Source of the DNA: Centrapalus pauciflorus | Lineage: Eukaryota; Streptophyta; Magnoliopsida; Asterales; Asteraceae | Reading direction: 5' to 3' | DNA: 64,000 bases | Assembly (NCBI GenBank): GCA_020465985.1 | Contig: JAANYP010000760.1 | Span: forward strand, 775,867 to 839,866 | Shown here: positions 49,255-61,734 of the stretch, one piece after another | Layout: every line of letters begins with the position of its first letter | Numbering within the stretch: the stretch's first letter is position 1 | Position numbers and translations under genes: made by a program | The notes under the pieces: model-generated | The model's database searches: none | The model's input: the letters and a program-made list of their open reading frames with translations, nothing else | What the model was told of the DNA's origin: nothing

Positions 49255-50559
49255 AATGCAACAAGTTCTAACCACATGAACAAAAATACAATTGGTTTAT
49301 AGCATATTTTCAAAAAAGATTTTCGTGTAACAGAAGCTTAAAACACTAAAAATACCACTAAGATCCGTTTATCGGTCATTAAACATGAATAAACATTAAA
49401 AAAAAGGTACACTCTTATTTGATCAAGAACACTTCATAGTTCATATGGAATGCCCTTAATTCCATCGGTGATGATGACATTGAACTTTGATGCTAGTTTT
49501 AGGCTCGTGCAAAACTTTGATTCAGAACCGAATGATCAAACAGAATATACTATTGTGTGTGTGCGTGTGTGTATGTGTTAATGACCAAATTGACATGCTC
49601 CCCAAGGGGGGCGGTTCGGTTGAAGCTTATAGGAAGGAGCAGAGGTGTCTAGGATTTAATTGATCTTATCTCTTAAGCCTCTTAATCCTGATCCTTAAGT
49701 GTCATGAATTATCTCGTTTTAGATAATTACAAAAGGATGCATCTTTTTCTTATTATCACAAGCAATAAAAATAGAATAATTATTTAATTTAGGGTAAATT
49801 ACACATGTCATGTGGTTTACAAGAAATTATAGATTGGTTCCTTTAACTTTAAAAATTATGCTGTCAATATTTGTGGGTGAAGTTTTATTACGGATTTCGT
49901 TCTTTGAATGTTTAAAATTTCATTTTATCAATAGTTTTTTATCAGTTATTATTAATGTTGTTTTCATGATTATTTCTATTATTATTACATAAAATATTAA
50001 TCAAGAAAAATAAAAATACCAGTAAAACTAGTTTGGGGTAAAAGACAAAATAAAATATTTATAAAGACATATGAATAGTTATTATTATTAATTAAAACCT
50101 AAAAATAACATTTTGAATTTAGATTTTTGAATTAAAAGAAACGTTTTATTAGATCATGAAATAAATGTATACATTTTCAAAGAGCATTAATTTTTTAACA
50201 TTTTTAAAATACTTAACATAAACAATTTTTTACCATTTTCAGTAATGTCTAAAAGCAATTTTATAGTTTAAACATTATGGAAAAAAAATGTTTAAAAACT
50301 TATTTCATTTTGAAAAGTTTAAATATTCTAAAAGGTTTAAAAAATATAAGTAATATTTTTGAACTTGAAAATGTTTTAAAAAAATATCAAGTTTCTAAAA
50401 GTTAACATTTATTTTGTTTTTCACAAAATCGTTCAATTTTCATAAATTCAAAAAAACGTAAAGCTAAAAACTATTTCGTTCCTAGTTTTTAATCACCAAT
50501 AATGATAAAAATAATAATTTATATGTTTCTATAGATGTTTCACACCTCAATAAAGATAA
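49255..50559. other. Intergenic with a (GT)n run
   Basis: A GT-rich microsatellite lies at about 49554-49579. No gene is seen. Confidence 0.5.
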
Positions 50560-50620
50560 CTAGCTGAATACCCGTGCGTTGCTCGGGTGATGTGTGGTGA
50601 AATTAATATTTATAATTAAT
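50560..50620 (-). mobile_element. Helitron 3' end, minus strand
   Basis: On the minus strand a hairpin CCCGAGCAACGCACGGG (50571-50587) is followed by ATTCAG and CTAG at 50560-50563, the Helitron terminus. The SINE at 50625 obscures the body. Confidence 0.7.
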
Positions 50621-50624
50621 ATTT

Positions 50625-50800
50625 TTTAAACGACAAATTAATCTACTCATATTCCTAAACTACCATTTTGTCCCAAATGAGGACTTCAGAAGTTAATTTC
50701 ACTGTCTAAATTCCCACTTGTCTCCGACGAAAGTCGACCCCGTGACACAACACTTACATGTCACCTCTGATACCAAATGGACTAATCCCCATTGGTTATT
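50625..50800 (-). mobile_element. tRNA-derived SINE
   Basis: Reverse orientation: a short T tract, a body matching the reverse of 17935-18110 (CTAAATTCCCACTTGTCTCC), then the reversed B box region (AGTCGACCCCGTGAC). Confidence 0.72.
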
Positions 50801-52224
50801 TATAATTAATTGATGACACAACAAAAATTTATTTGTTCAAGAAAACTATACATTGTTTGCGAAGAAAATGTTACTTATATTAATCATGATTATTAATTAT
50901 TACACATAATTATATTTGAAGTCTATACATATCTAGTTTAAGACATCTGAGTTGATCAAAATACTAATTTTAGTAGAAAAATTGTGTATAAGAATGAAGT
51001 ATATAAGAAAATAATAATAATAATAATTTACAATAAAATGAAAACCCATCATTTTTCCATCAACTAATATACAAACACGTATTTGCAAAGTATTACTTAC
51101 AATATCGTCTAACATAATTTTATAATAACAATTTACTCAAACCAATTAATAAAATGTTATCAAACAAAAGCAGTTATCATAAAAAAGTTAATAAATCTTA
51201 ATAAAATCAATTGAACAATTTAAATGACAAATGACATATCTCATTGGCTAAAGACTTATTTAAAACATTATCGCTTCATTATTAACGGAGATCTTAATTG
51301 TTTTTCATGGTATACTGAAAAGATATTAAAACATGTGTTAATTTTGAAACATTAATACCTAAACAACACAAAATAATGAGAAGCTTTAAATGTAAAAAAT
51401 AAAATTATATCAACGCGACGTTTTTTCTAGAGTTTTGAATCAGGGATGACACAATTTTGACTCAACGGACGGGACGATAAAAATGGCTCGTAGTAAAAAA
51501 AAATAAGCTAACACATAATTTTTTCTAAATAATAAATGTCATATGTTTACCTAGTTTATAATATATGTTGATTAAAAAACTACTTTTATATGTTTATCTG
51601 CCGTATTTTATATGTTTATTAAATTGAATCATCAATAAAATTTAAATTTAAATGTAAATGTTATCCCATCAATACTTATCTATTTATTTAATAATTTTTC
51701 CCCATTTTCTTATAAATTTATTAAAAATAAATAAACATTATATAAAATTATTAAATTTTAAAAAAATAAACAGACAATAGATAAAATTTTACATAATATA
51801 AAATATTTTACATAATATTTGTTTATTATAATAAAATATAAAATATTTTTTTATCTATAAAGTAAAATTTTAATCTATATTAATTAAAATATATATATAT
51901 TTATAAATGAAAATTTTAGAATAGTCAACTATGCAATTCTATTTTATAAATCTATAAAAATAATAATTTTTAATGATTAATATTTAATTGTAATTTGTAT
52001 ACGTAAATAAATATCTCATTATTTTAGGCAGGTTTGTTAGTATTGATAGGATTGTTGATGTTATCCCATTATTTTCTGAATTTTAACAAATTATATTGTG
52101 CCAAATCAGCAGCCTTAATTTTTTGAATTTTAACCAATCATATTGTGCTAAATCAGCCTTAAATTTCTGAATTTTAACCACTAATATTGCGTCACGTGGA
52201 CATTTTTTCTCTATGCTCCGTCGG

Positions 52225-52226
<2 letters not shown>
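50801..52226. other. Intergenic; trace of a GTGACAATTT MITE
   Basis: 51443-51540 has AGGGATGACACAATTTTGAC and CTCAACGGACGGG like the MITE at 13708, but is incomplete. Otherwise AT-rich. Confidence 0.4.

Positions 52227-52279
<53 letters not shown>
52227..52279. repeat. (TA)n microsatellite
   Basis: TA array with no inserted element. Confidence 0.95.
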
Positions 52280-52283
<4 letters not shown>

Positions 52284-53170
52284 TAAATAATTTAATGTAA
52301 AGTTTGCAAAAATGAGTAGTCAATAAAAATAATTTATTAATGATTCAAAAATATTTAATTTTTTAAATAAAAAAATCAAACTGTTATTTTTTTAGTTTTA
52401 ATTTAATAATAACTAATTATATGTCATATTTTATTACTCATTTTTATGATTTTTTTCATTAAATTAGTTTGACTGGTATTTTAATTTTTTAGATTTGTTT
52501 GTTATATAGTAGCTGATATAGAAATAACAATAAAAACAATATTTACAATTATTATAAACTAGAAAGGATTAAACTATCATTTTAAATGGTCAAAACATAT
52601 AATTCGTAATAAAACTTCAACCACAATTCTAGTAAACCACGTGACGAAATTTGTAATTTTTCCTATTAATTATTATCTATTAATAATTACTATGATACTT
52701 AAATTGTCACCAATTAACAACTTAATCCTTCTACAATATCAAATATTACAATTAAGTCACTATTAACGTCAATTCATTTAATTGATCATCTAATGAGTAA
52801 TCAAAACATATAATAATATTATATATTATTAATTCTCTTTTTATATGCACGCATGTTCATTGACGTTCATCGGTGAGACCCTCTGCTGACTTATGATGTC
52901 AACTATAATGTTTGATGATTTTATTTTGGCACATAAACTCTAAAAACTCCGATTCGTTGAAGATGATATTACCACATGATACACCTAAAAAGGTCTTTAG
53001 CTAGACATTTAGACAAACATTGTCATAGGTTCTCTCGCTACCATTTGTACATTCTTGATAAAAAAAAAATTAGTCATAAAGAAACAAATAAGTAATGGAC
53101 CATTCCTTGCAACATCATATTTTAATATGATTACTTAGCATGGATAAAATTAATCGATAGTAATCATGGT
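52280..53170. other. Intergenic
   Basis: No feature supported. Confidence 0.5.
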
Positions 53171-53385
53171 TTAGTGTCTCGATTTTAATGATCTCACAAT
53201 TGAACTTGTAACAGATAGGATAGAACACATCAGTCTTGTTTGAGCATGACACACATTCCCTTCAGCATTGATCGTCAAGGGACAAAAAAATATCTCACCA
53301 TTGTAGAAAGAGGTGCAACTCCCATTTTGACTGTTTATGCTTCTAGTCACGGCTCCCACCGAATATGACCCATAATCTTTATGGT
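53171..53385 (-). pseudogene. Possible 3' exon of an unknown cysteine-containing protein
   Basis: On the minus strand an open frame preceded by a T-rich tract and AG (a possible acceptor near 53385) reads G-S-Y-S-V-G-A-V-T-R-S, then F-F-C-P-L-T-I-N-A-E-G-N-V-C, to a stop at 53171. It has five cysteines and looks like real protein sequence, but no upstream exon or family was identified. A gene fragment is the likeliest reading. Confidence 0.25.
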
Positions 53386-53758
53386 TGTCTAGTTACAAAA
53401 AAAAATGTTAGATTGAGGCAAGCCTAGTGTTTCTTGTATTAGATTACGTTAATATCCCAACTTCTAAGGATAACTTTGATTAAATCGACTTGTAATTAAA
53501 TCCATGTAGTTTAGTTAATACGAGTCAATCTAATATTTGTTTGCAACAAAAATCTGCAAATTTGGTTCGATTTTACTATGGTCATCTCCATGGACATTAA
53601 CCAAACTCTCATAGTAACGTTTCGATCCTGTTGTAATTCCCACGAACAAAGCAGTTATGGATAATTATTAGAATAATTTGATTTTATTCAAAGATTGTTA
53701 AAAATGTTAAGTTAGAATACATTAAATACATGATGTTAACTCTTGTTATCTCGGTAAC

Positions 53759-54455
53759 AAGGGCCGGCCCTGAAGGTGTGCAGTAAGTACGACCGTCAGG
53801 GCCCCAAGTTTGATAGGGCCTCATCGGAAAATTGACCGGTGATCGGAAAATATTGTTTTCACTTTCACTTTTCCAGAATTTGTTTTCATTATTACATTTC
53901 TAGAAAATTAGGAGAAAATTTTGAAAACGTGTTCACCACGTCCCTTGTTTTCACTTTTGAAAATTAGAAAAATGGTTGAAAACTCCTTTAATGCATTTTC
54001 CAATTTCTATTATAAATTTAGAAAATGAAAACATTTAGAAAATGACAAAAAAATTAGAATAATGTCAAACTAAACATGTTTTCAATTAAGCCCTGTTTTC
54101 GTTGAAAACAAAAACAGAAAACCGGCTTGTTTTCGTCAACTAAACGCAGCCTAAAGTCTGCTTAAGTTTAATTACTGTGTCTCACGTCATTAACAATAAA
54201 ATATATGAGTGTAGGGATATATGTTTAGTAAAAATAATCGTATAACAATGTCCTTTCAAATAAATATAGGTTTAAAATTAATCATGTCATATGAATATGT
54301 CTTAATATCATTGTTTTAAATGTTTTTTTATGTATATAGCAATTGCTAGACTACTAATAACTAATAATGTTTATTTGAAATTAAAAAATTTCACATTTCA
54401 AGAACAAACTATGTAATTATCGTACAGGACCACCAAAATTCACGTGACGGCCCTG
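53759..54455. mobile_element. Non-autonomous hAT element, GGGCCG family
   Basis: 697 bp, left end AAGGGCCGGCCCTG (first base altered from the family C) and right end (reversed) CAGGGCCGTCACG. Perfect 8-bp target duplication TCGGTAAC (53751-53758 and 54456-54463). Subterminal TAGGGCCTC is shared with the copy at 59616. Confidence 0.9.
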
Positions 54456-54463
54456 TCGGTAAC

Positions 54464-54712
54464 CATGATTAAATAGAGATTGTTTTTGTTGTGAAAAAAT
54501 AAATACAAGGGATTTTTTGTTAGGACACATATTAAAAAATTTATTCAAAAATTAAATTGCATTAATATTTTATAATTAGTTTATTTATTATTAAAAATAA
54601 GAAATCTACATCACACCGTGTATAAATATTAAATGGAATTGTTTTTTTGGAAAAATCTTATCCAAATATAAACACAACCGAGTGCACTTATTTGGCGCGT
54701 TCCTTCTGCGAC
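54464..54712. other. Spacer upstream of PPS6
   Basis: No W-box pair like that of PPS1/2/5 is visible. Confidence 0.4.
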
Positions 54713-54769
54713 TTATATATATATATATTCATTCAATACACTTGAAAATTTCACCTAAATTACTCCAAA
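54713..54769 (+). promoter_or_regulatory. PPS6 TATA region and leader
   Basis: TTATATATATATATATTC (about 54714-54730) lies about 45 bp before the ATG, the same spacing as the other PPS genes. Confidence 0.5.
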
Positions 54770-55306
54770 ATGTTTCCCGGCGACAATACAATCCCACCAC
54801 CGCCTCCATCCCTCTCATCGGCGGCAATCTCATCCTCCAATCCCCACCCATCCACTCATGTCGATTCTAAACTCTTCCAACACGATAACAATACTGATCA
54901 ATCATTCTCCAATTTCCGACCGGTTTCCAATACGCAGATTCCGGCGACGCATGATAACGCCGGTCAACTACCGTCGTTTCAAGATTGGGTTCGTGACCAA
55001 AGGAATTCACAAAATCAAGTTGAAGACTTTGATGGATACGATAAAGGTGGTCAACCGCCGTCTGTTGGAACCATAGAACACGGTCGCCGGAATTCCAAAA
55101 CCAGAGTTGGTGGTGGTGATAATGGTAGTGAGTTACCGCCTTCGAGAAACGATTTGGGTCCCCGTGAGGGTTCTAAAATCGGAACGTCGGCCGGTGATCA
55201 GAATGTTGGTGAAGAAGAGACTGAGTATTGCCAGATTAGTTTGACGGGCAAAAATATCTATAAATATAAGCCACCACCATATTATTTGGATGAAAAGTAT
55301 AGTTGA
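54770..55306 (+). CDS. PPS6: PPS-repeat family protein with three units
   Basis: A single-exon gene of 178 aa. It starts MFPGDNTIPPPPPSLSS, comparable to MYSGEEPPSFSP. Three PPS units lie at residues 64-82 (AGQLPSFQDWVRDQRNSQN), 94-112 (GQPPSVGTIEHGRRNSKTR) and 121-138 (ELPPSRNDLGPREGSKIG). The C-terminal module at 154-172 keeps ISLTGKN, with IYKYKPPPYY in place of FKRFYPNAY. One cysteine (C154) is present. There is no signal peptide or known domain. It lies between a hAT and a Mutator-like element. Divergent, but clearly of the same architecture as PPS3 and PPS5. Confidence 0.78.
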   Translation: MFPGDNTIPPPPPSLSSAAISSSNPHPSTHVDSKLFQHDNNTDQSFSNFRPVSNTQIPATHDNAGQLPSFQDWVRDQRNSQNQVEDFDGYDKGGQPPSVGTIEHGRRNSKTRVGGGDNGSELPPSRNDLGPREGSKIGTSAGDQNVGEEETEYCQISLTGKNIYKYKPPPYYLDEKYS

Positions 55307-55404
55307 TTTTCATTTAACATTTGTGTAATTATACATACGAGAAATATACCCGTATATATGTATTTAAATTTATACGTCACGTGTAATGATATACATATTT
55401 AATA

Positions 55405-56889
55405 GAGTTAATTACAAAAATGGTCACTGTGCTTTGTCCTAAAATTTGGATTTGGTCCCTAAACTTTCAATTTTGCAGAAACGGTCCTTATTTTCATAAT
55501 TTGTTTGCAATTTTGGTCCCTCAACCTATTAACTTTTCTAATATGACCAAATTGCCCTTATTTGATGCAAACTATAGGGACCATTTCTACAATTAATTTT
55601 TTAACTATTTTTTATTCTTAATTAAATAAATTATTTTTTAGTGTTACTTAAATTTAGTAAACTATAAAAAAAAGAAAAAAAAGTATTTAATTATTTATGT
55701 TGGTTCATAAATTATTTAGATATTTTTAGTTATAATTAATTTTAATTTACTATAATCAAAGTGTAAACAATCAATATTTATACTCGAAAAAATCATTTAT
55801 GTTTAGAAACTATTTTCTAGAGGTTTCGTATATAAAATATTATAAAAATATTTGACTCTATGATTATTTATGTTGGTTCATAAATTTATAATAAAATTAT
55901 GTTTGTTGGTTCAAAGCAAGGTGATAGTGGTAAAGTGATAAATCTAAATGGTTTAATTTTTTAAGGTGTCGATTTTATCGGATTAAAATGAAAAGTCAAA
56001 TTGAAAGACGAAAAAAGATTAAAAACCTATTTATATTTATCGATTTTAATGTAAAGGTCTGACAAACCAAAGTTTGATTATTAAAGTTGTTAATCATGAA
56101 TCTCAAAGATGTTATATGGACCTAAAATTTTAATCGTTTTTGATGTAATTAAAAATTAAAACGATAAACTAATTGACACGTTAAATAAAAAAATTTGAGT
56201 TGTCTTAAACCATTTGAAAGTTTTTTTTAACTCGGTCAAATTAAACATTAACATTTTATTTATTTAAGTTCTTTAATATTTTTAACTTTAATTAAACTGT
56301 TGGCTCATAAATAATTTTTTTAATAATTTAATAAAGTTAATTAACACTAAAAATAAAGTAGAGTCAACTACATAAATGGTATTTGTGGTTTGATCAACAT
56401 AAATAATTTTTATTATAAATATATGAACCAATATAAATAATTATAGAGAAAATTTTCTTATTTATGAAACCTTTAAAAAATAATTTCTAAGCACAAATGA
56501 TTTTTTCGATTATAAATTTTGTTTGGTTTACACTTTGATTATAGTAAATTAAAATTAATTAAGACTAAAAATATCTAAATCATTTATGAACCAACATAAA
56601 TAATTAAATAATTCTTTTCTATTTTTTATAGTTTATTAAATTTAAGTAACACAAAAAAATAATTTATTTAATTAAGAATAAAAAAGAGTTAAAAAATTAA
56701 TTGTAGAAATGATCCCTATAGTTTGCATTAAAATAAGGGTAATTTGGTCATATTAGAAAAGTTAATAGGTTGAGGGACTAAAATTGCAAACAAACTATGA
56801 AAATAAGGACCGTTTCTGCAAAATTAAAAGTTCAGGGACCAAATCCAAATTTTAAGACAAACCACAGGGACCATTTTTGTAATTAACTC
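55405..56889. mobile_element. Long-TIR Mutator-like element
   Basis: 1485 bp with about 400-bp inverted arms starting GAGTTAATTACAAAAATGG on both sides. Perfect 9-bp target duplication TATTTAATA (55396-55404 and 56890-56898). The middle (about 55840-56450) is non-coding AT-rich DNA. The left edge lies about 100 bp after the PPS6 stop. Confidence 0.92.
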
Positions 56890-56898
56890 TATTTAATA

Positions 56899-57322
56899 TT
56901 ATACTTATCTATATTTATGGTATGTGTAAAAACTAATTCGAAAATGAAAAAAATAGAATGCAAATGAATTGAAAAAAATAATAATGTTTTTCAAAAGAGT
57001 TTGAAAAAGAATAGGAAAAAAAAGAAGAGGAAAGAAAAAAAAAATTGTTTTTCTTGAAAACCTTTCCTTCTAAAAAATAATATAAAGGAAATAGGGTATT
57101 TTATAATTTTTGGACAATATTATATTTTTAGGAAATAAAAAAAAAATAATAATGACATAATGGTAACAATAAACATTTCTTATCCGTTTACTCTTTATCA
57201 AAAACAAAAAAGCTTTATTTCCTTAATTTTTTTTCTTATTTTGAAACACAAATAAAAAATAATATTTATTATTATTTTTTTTCATTCTCTTTCCTTTGTT
57301 TTTCTCTTACTTTCTTCATCTT
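56899..57322. other. Intergenic
   Basis: A-rich and T-rich, no gene. Confidence 0.5.
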
Positions 57323-57325
57323 TTA

Positions 57326-57742
57326 GGCTATGTTTGGTAGTGAGCTTCTAAGAGCTTTTAGGAGCTTTTATTTTGAATAAGCTCTACTAAAAAATAAAAG
57401 CTTTGTTTGGAAGGATATATAGAGCTTTCATTTTCTCAGAAATAAACTCTTTTTTAAAAAGCTAGTAGAAGTAGCTTTTGAAAAGCTCTGGAGCTTTTAG
57501 TCAAACATATTTACCTTTTTACCCTTCTATTAATCATAAACTACCACATTTAATTAATATTAATGCCCTTTTAAGTAATTTAATACTAAAAACTACAACT
57601 ACAACTACTTTTACCAAACACATTTATAAAACTAAAAGCTCTAGCTCTTTTAAAAAGCTTTCAGCTCTCAAAAGCTTCAGCTACTAAAAGCTCTACCTCT
57701 ATTAAAAACACAAAGCTACAGCTAATTTTGCCAAACATACCC
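57326..57742. mobile_element. Tourist-like MITE, AGCTTTT-rich
   Basis: 417 bp. Ends GGCTATGTTTGGTAG and (reversed) GGGTATGTTTGGCAAA. Flanked by TTA (57323-57325 and 57743-57745). Confidence 0.85.
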
Positions 57743-57745
57743 TTA

Positions 57746-59568
57746 ATGTGAAGAATGCAATATTAAGAATGTAATCGAGTTAAGTTCATGTGGTACTCAA
57801 ATTTTAGAAATTATTATTTTCAACAAAGTATGACAAATTTCATTTTTTGTTATTTTCATTAGGTTTTAGTTTCGGGTACTACATGTCATACTTATACGAT
57901 CTTTTAATGTTACGAGAATCTTTGATCTGTTGCACAGATTAAAGTACATTGTATCACATAAAATCTTTGAATTTATAAATGAAGCTTTGTGTCCAAACTT
58001 GTATATAATTGATAGTATATATGAACCTATAACAACGGCCAAATGATGATATAGGATTTTAAGCTTTCTTCTTTTATTTTTTTTTTTCCTAATTATGGCG
58101 TGTGTTTTGTATACAATTATTTGTTTGCTTACAAGAATAAATCTTATCTAACGAACTTTGTTAACCAGAGACCTGTCACGTAATTTCCTATAAACAATAA
58201 AGAATCGTTATTCTTATTTATTTTATAAGTTGAGAGGCCACCCATTTGGATTAAATTCATTCAAATCGAAAATAGAAATGAGTATTCAAACTTAAATGAT
58301 CCTTAAAACTGAAGATTGAATATTAAATTTCAATGTTAATTCAAATAAGTAATCGATTTTTATAAAATTAAACCCAAATATGACACGTGTTAAAGTGAGG
58401 TAAGCGATCAAATTAAAAACAAAGCAACGTGTTTGCAGATTGCCGGCGAGTCGGCAACGATGATGGAATAGATCAAGTCAAAGTCAAAACATTAACCCAT
58501 TCTAGTATTGTATTTCTAATTGGGGTAATTTTGTAAAAATTAGTATATCTTAATATTTGAAATATATAACTGACTGGTAACCCACCTCTGGGGCCCACTA
58601 AAATATATAACTAATAACGTGTAAATTGTAAATAGCATAGCTAGTAAGTAATCAAATAAAAAAGAAATTTTGGTTCATGTTGTTAAGATTAATAAGAGGT
58701 AATCACATGGGTTGATTTAGAAATTTTTGTCATCGGTGTAACTATTTTAGTGTAAGTTTAATAGTTAGATTTTCGAAGTTTTTCTAAAACGGATTAGATC
58801 ACGGAAACCAGTTGTCAACATAAATTAACAAGTAACTAGAGTTTTCTAATTAAATAAATATTGAGAAGAATGAAGGCTGTAAAACGTTGATTAGGGGTTT
58901 TTCATAAACTGGACCAATTTTTTTAAATAAGGTTTGTGCTTAATTTTTTTGAGTTTTTTTTTTTTTTTTTTTAATATTTTGGACTTGTTATTCATTTATT
59001 TGCTTGTTGTCTCATCTTCTTTTTAATTCTATTAGTTTGTTTATATTTTTTTATTAGAACTTAGTAATATTTCAATAAATTCGATTAATAAAGACAATAA
59101 ATATAAGTTAGATATGTATACAATACTTTTATAAAGTTTTCGTAGGTGTCACTCCAAAAAAAATCTTAGGTGTCACTCGAGTTTTGGTACATACGTAACT
59201 CGGTATTTTAAATTTTATTGATGTCAGGTGACACCCATTCAATTTAACTAGGTCTGCCCATGGGTAATCATCGGTTTGGTTTTGTGGTTCTTCAATAACG
59301 AGTCAAGTTATCTGATATAAATATTTTTTTTTGCCAAATTCCATCGGTTTAATTATGGTATAATAAATTTTATCAGTTTGACCATATACAGTTTGACCAT
59401 ATAATACATTCTATAAAAAGCATTTCATTAACAAGTTAACATGTACTTTAATGACTAATATAATAATCGCTAAACAATGTTCTTAAAATCATATTACACG
59501 TCAAGACCACATGGTTCTTGACTTCTTGGCCTCTATGGCTTTAAGAATAAATGGATTTTTTTAACAAA
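57746..59568. other. Intergenic
   Basis: 59100-59265 is a relative of 6105-6265 (hAT-like end). No gene is supported in the rest. Confidence 0.45.
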
Positions 59569-60815
59569 TGTTGGGGCTTCAACCCGTATAAATTCTAAAA
59601 TCAAGTGGAAGAGGACAGGGCCGGTGCTTGGGGGGTCAGAGTGGGCCTCTGCCCAGGGCCCAAGCTAGGTTAGGGCCTCCAAAATTTTTTTTAGTGTAAG
59701 CGGTAAGCCCATATGTGTGGAAAAAAAAACGTATGTATTATTTGGGTTTGACCTAACCGCTTGACTCTTGAGAAGGCCCAGATTCTAGAAAGAAGCAGAT
59801 TCGCTTCTGTGAGATTGCTGTGCGACGAGGGCGAGAATGAAGAAACGAAGAGCCTCTTCGTCTCCGTCGGTTGAGTTCCACGAGGCGTCGTCTGTCGAGG
59901 CCTCCTGCCCTCCTCGTCTCCTCCGCTCCTCCTTCCTCATTGCTCAACGGCGCATCCTCGGATTCCTCGGCTCCTCGCAAATGGCGAAGGTAGGTAACGG
60001 TTTTTCTCAATTTCATTCTTATATTTGACAAATTTTGGTCATGTATGAAAATAAACAAAGTTCTATAGACTATAGTTCATTAGTTGAGTTCAATTTCATT
60101 CTGCCTGGTTCGAAATCTTTATTCTTCTGCCTGGGGGTTCGATTCGAAATCTTCATTCTTCTGTCTGGTTCTACAGTAGTATAGTTGAGTTATATACATA
60201 TATTTAATTTCAGAAATCTTCTGCGTCTCTGCGGCTCTGCTTGGTTCGAAAATTTCAGAAGTCGGAGGCCTCTTGTTGCAAGTTTGCCGTTTGCGATTTG
60301 CCGATTTGCTACTGCCTACTGACTACGGGACAGTGGACTGGACAGAGGCCCCTCAGGTTGTATCTTTTCATTCTTTCTACGTTTTCCTAATCTTTTTAAT
60401 ATTTTATAAAGTTCTATGTCTTCTAGTATGAGAAAACACGAGTCTGGGTATGAAAAACGTAAAAAGAAAAAACGAATTGTATTAATGAAGTTTATAGGGC
60501 CTCTTTTATAGTTATTGTCCAGGGCCTCCAAAGTCTTTGAGACGGCCCTGGAAGAGGAGCATTTTTAAAATAAAAAACTGTTATAAAAGGACAATTATGG
60601 ATGCATAATTTTTGGTCTTTTACCAAGTTGAGAAGCAATTGAAAATGGTAGGAGTGAGTGATGTGCATAGTAATTCTTGTCTCTAAGTTTGTATCTATAA
60701 AAGGGCATGCATGGTTGTATTGTTAAGATGTAGAGAAAGAAGGTGAACACACATATATATCAAATTTGCAAGTGTTGTTGATTTCTTGATATCTGAATTC
60801 TGTTAAATTATAACA
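59569..60815 (+). mobile_element. Left LTR of a Ty1/copia element, split by a hAT copy
   Basis: Proposed ends TGTTGGGGC and ATTATAACA fit the TG...CA rule. Without the hAT insertion and its duplicated 8 bp the LTR would be about 304 bp. A TATA box (CTATAAAAGG, about 60696-60705) lies in the second part. The next bases, CGTTATCAGCACGAG, are a primer-binding-type sequence common after copia LTRs. The left boundary is less certain than the right. Confidence 0.6.
59616..60550. mobile_element. Non-autonomous hAT element, GGGCCG family
   Basis: 935 bp. Ends CAGGGCCGGTGC and, reversed, CAGGGCCGTCTC. Perfect 8-bp duplication GAAGAGGA (59608-59615 and 60551-60558). Subterminal TAGGGCCTCCAAAA and GGGCCTCCAAAG. 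It has a GC-rich stretch (59820-59990) with a small frame on each strand, neither recognisable. Confidence 0.92.
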
Positions 60816-61734
60816 CGTTATCAGCACGAGGAACTCAATATCTCAACCAAATCAAGAATCACCATTCACTCAAGGTATGAAATAAATTGAAAACAAAATA
60901 TATGGTTAAAGACCATAATTAACAACTAAATGACTACATATTGGATACAAGGACTACTAGCGTTTACTAAACTTTTATTTATATATACTAACATTTATTC
61001 TTATTCTTATTACTAACATTAATGGAAGGCTAAGCCTCCTACTTATTTATGTTAACTAACATCTATTTATTGTTACTAACATTTACTTTCCGCAACTAAC
61101 ATTTATTTATGCAATCTAACATTTATTTATGTATACTAACTTTTATTTATGCAATCTAACATTCTAAAATTTATGCTTACTAGCATTAATTCTGTTACTA
61201 ACATTTATTTATGCATTGGTTTATTAATGTGTATAAACATCTATTTATGTTTATTAATTTATTTTTTTTCTGATTCATATTTTATAAATTGTTTTATGCA
61301 CAATCAATATTAATAATTTATACTCTAATAATTATTTTACACTAAATTTATCTTCTAATCATTTTATAATTTTTCTTTACAACGGCTACATAACCGTTAC
61401 AACGGTCAAAAATTCGACCGTTTCGATGGCTTGGTTTTTCCCTATAAATACCACAACACTAAACCTCATTATTTCACAAAATCGTTCTTCTTCTTGTTTG
61501 ATATTTTTTTTTCTTTAATGATTGAAGAATGAATATGTCTCTCTCGTTTTTAATTTTCCTTATTGTAATACTCTCAATACTTTTATACTCTTTGCTACAA
61601 CTTTCATTTGATGAGATGTACCCTTTTCTAATTATATTTTCATTTACGATTCTTCCATTGTTATGTGTTGCGATATTGATTGAAATTATTAATGCTAATT
61701 TATGTTGTTAAAAATTTTTGTTGATAGTTATCAA
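60816..61734 (+). other. Copia 5' untranslated region
   Basis: Follows the LTR and primer-binding-type sequence. It contains a degenerate tandem array CTAACATTTATTTATG (about 60970-61250) and no gene. Confidence 0.5.

Noticed and set aside
49795..50030. Mutator-like element like that at 55405
   Set aside because: Only GGGTAAATTACACATG resembles the family; no second arm or duplication was found.
59820..60030. Coding exon in the GC-rich part of the hAT at 59.6 kb
   Set aside because: Small frames on both strands, no hAT transposase motif, and the whole block is inside a defined non-autonomous element.
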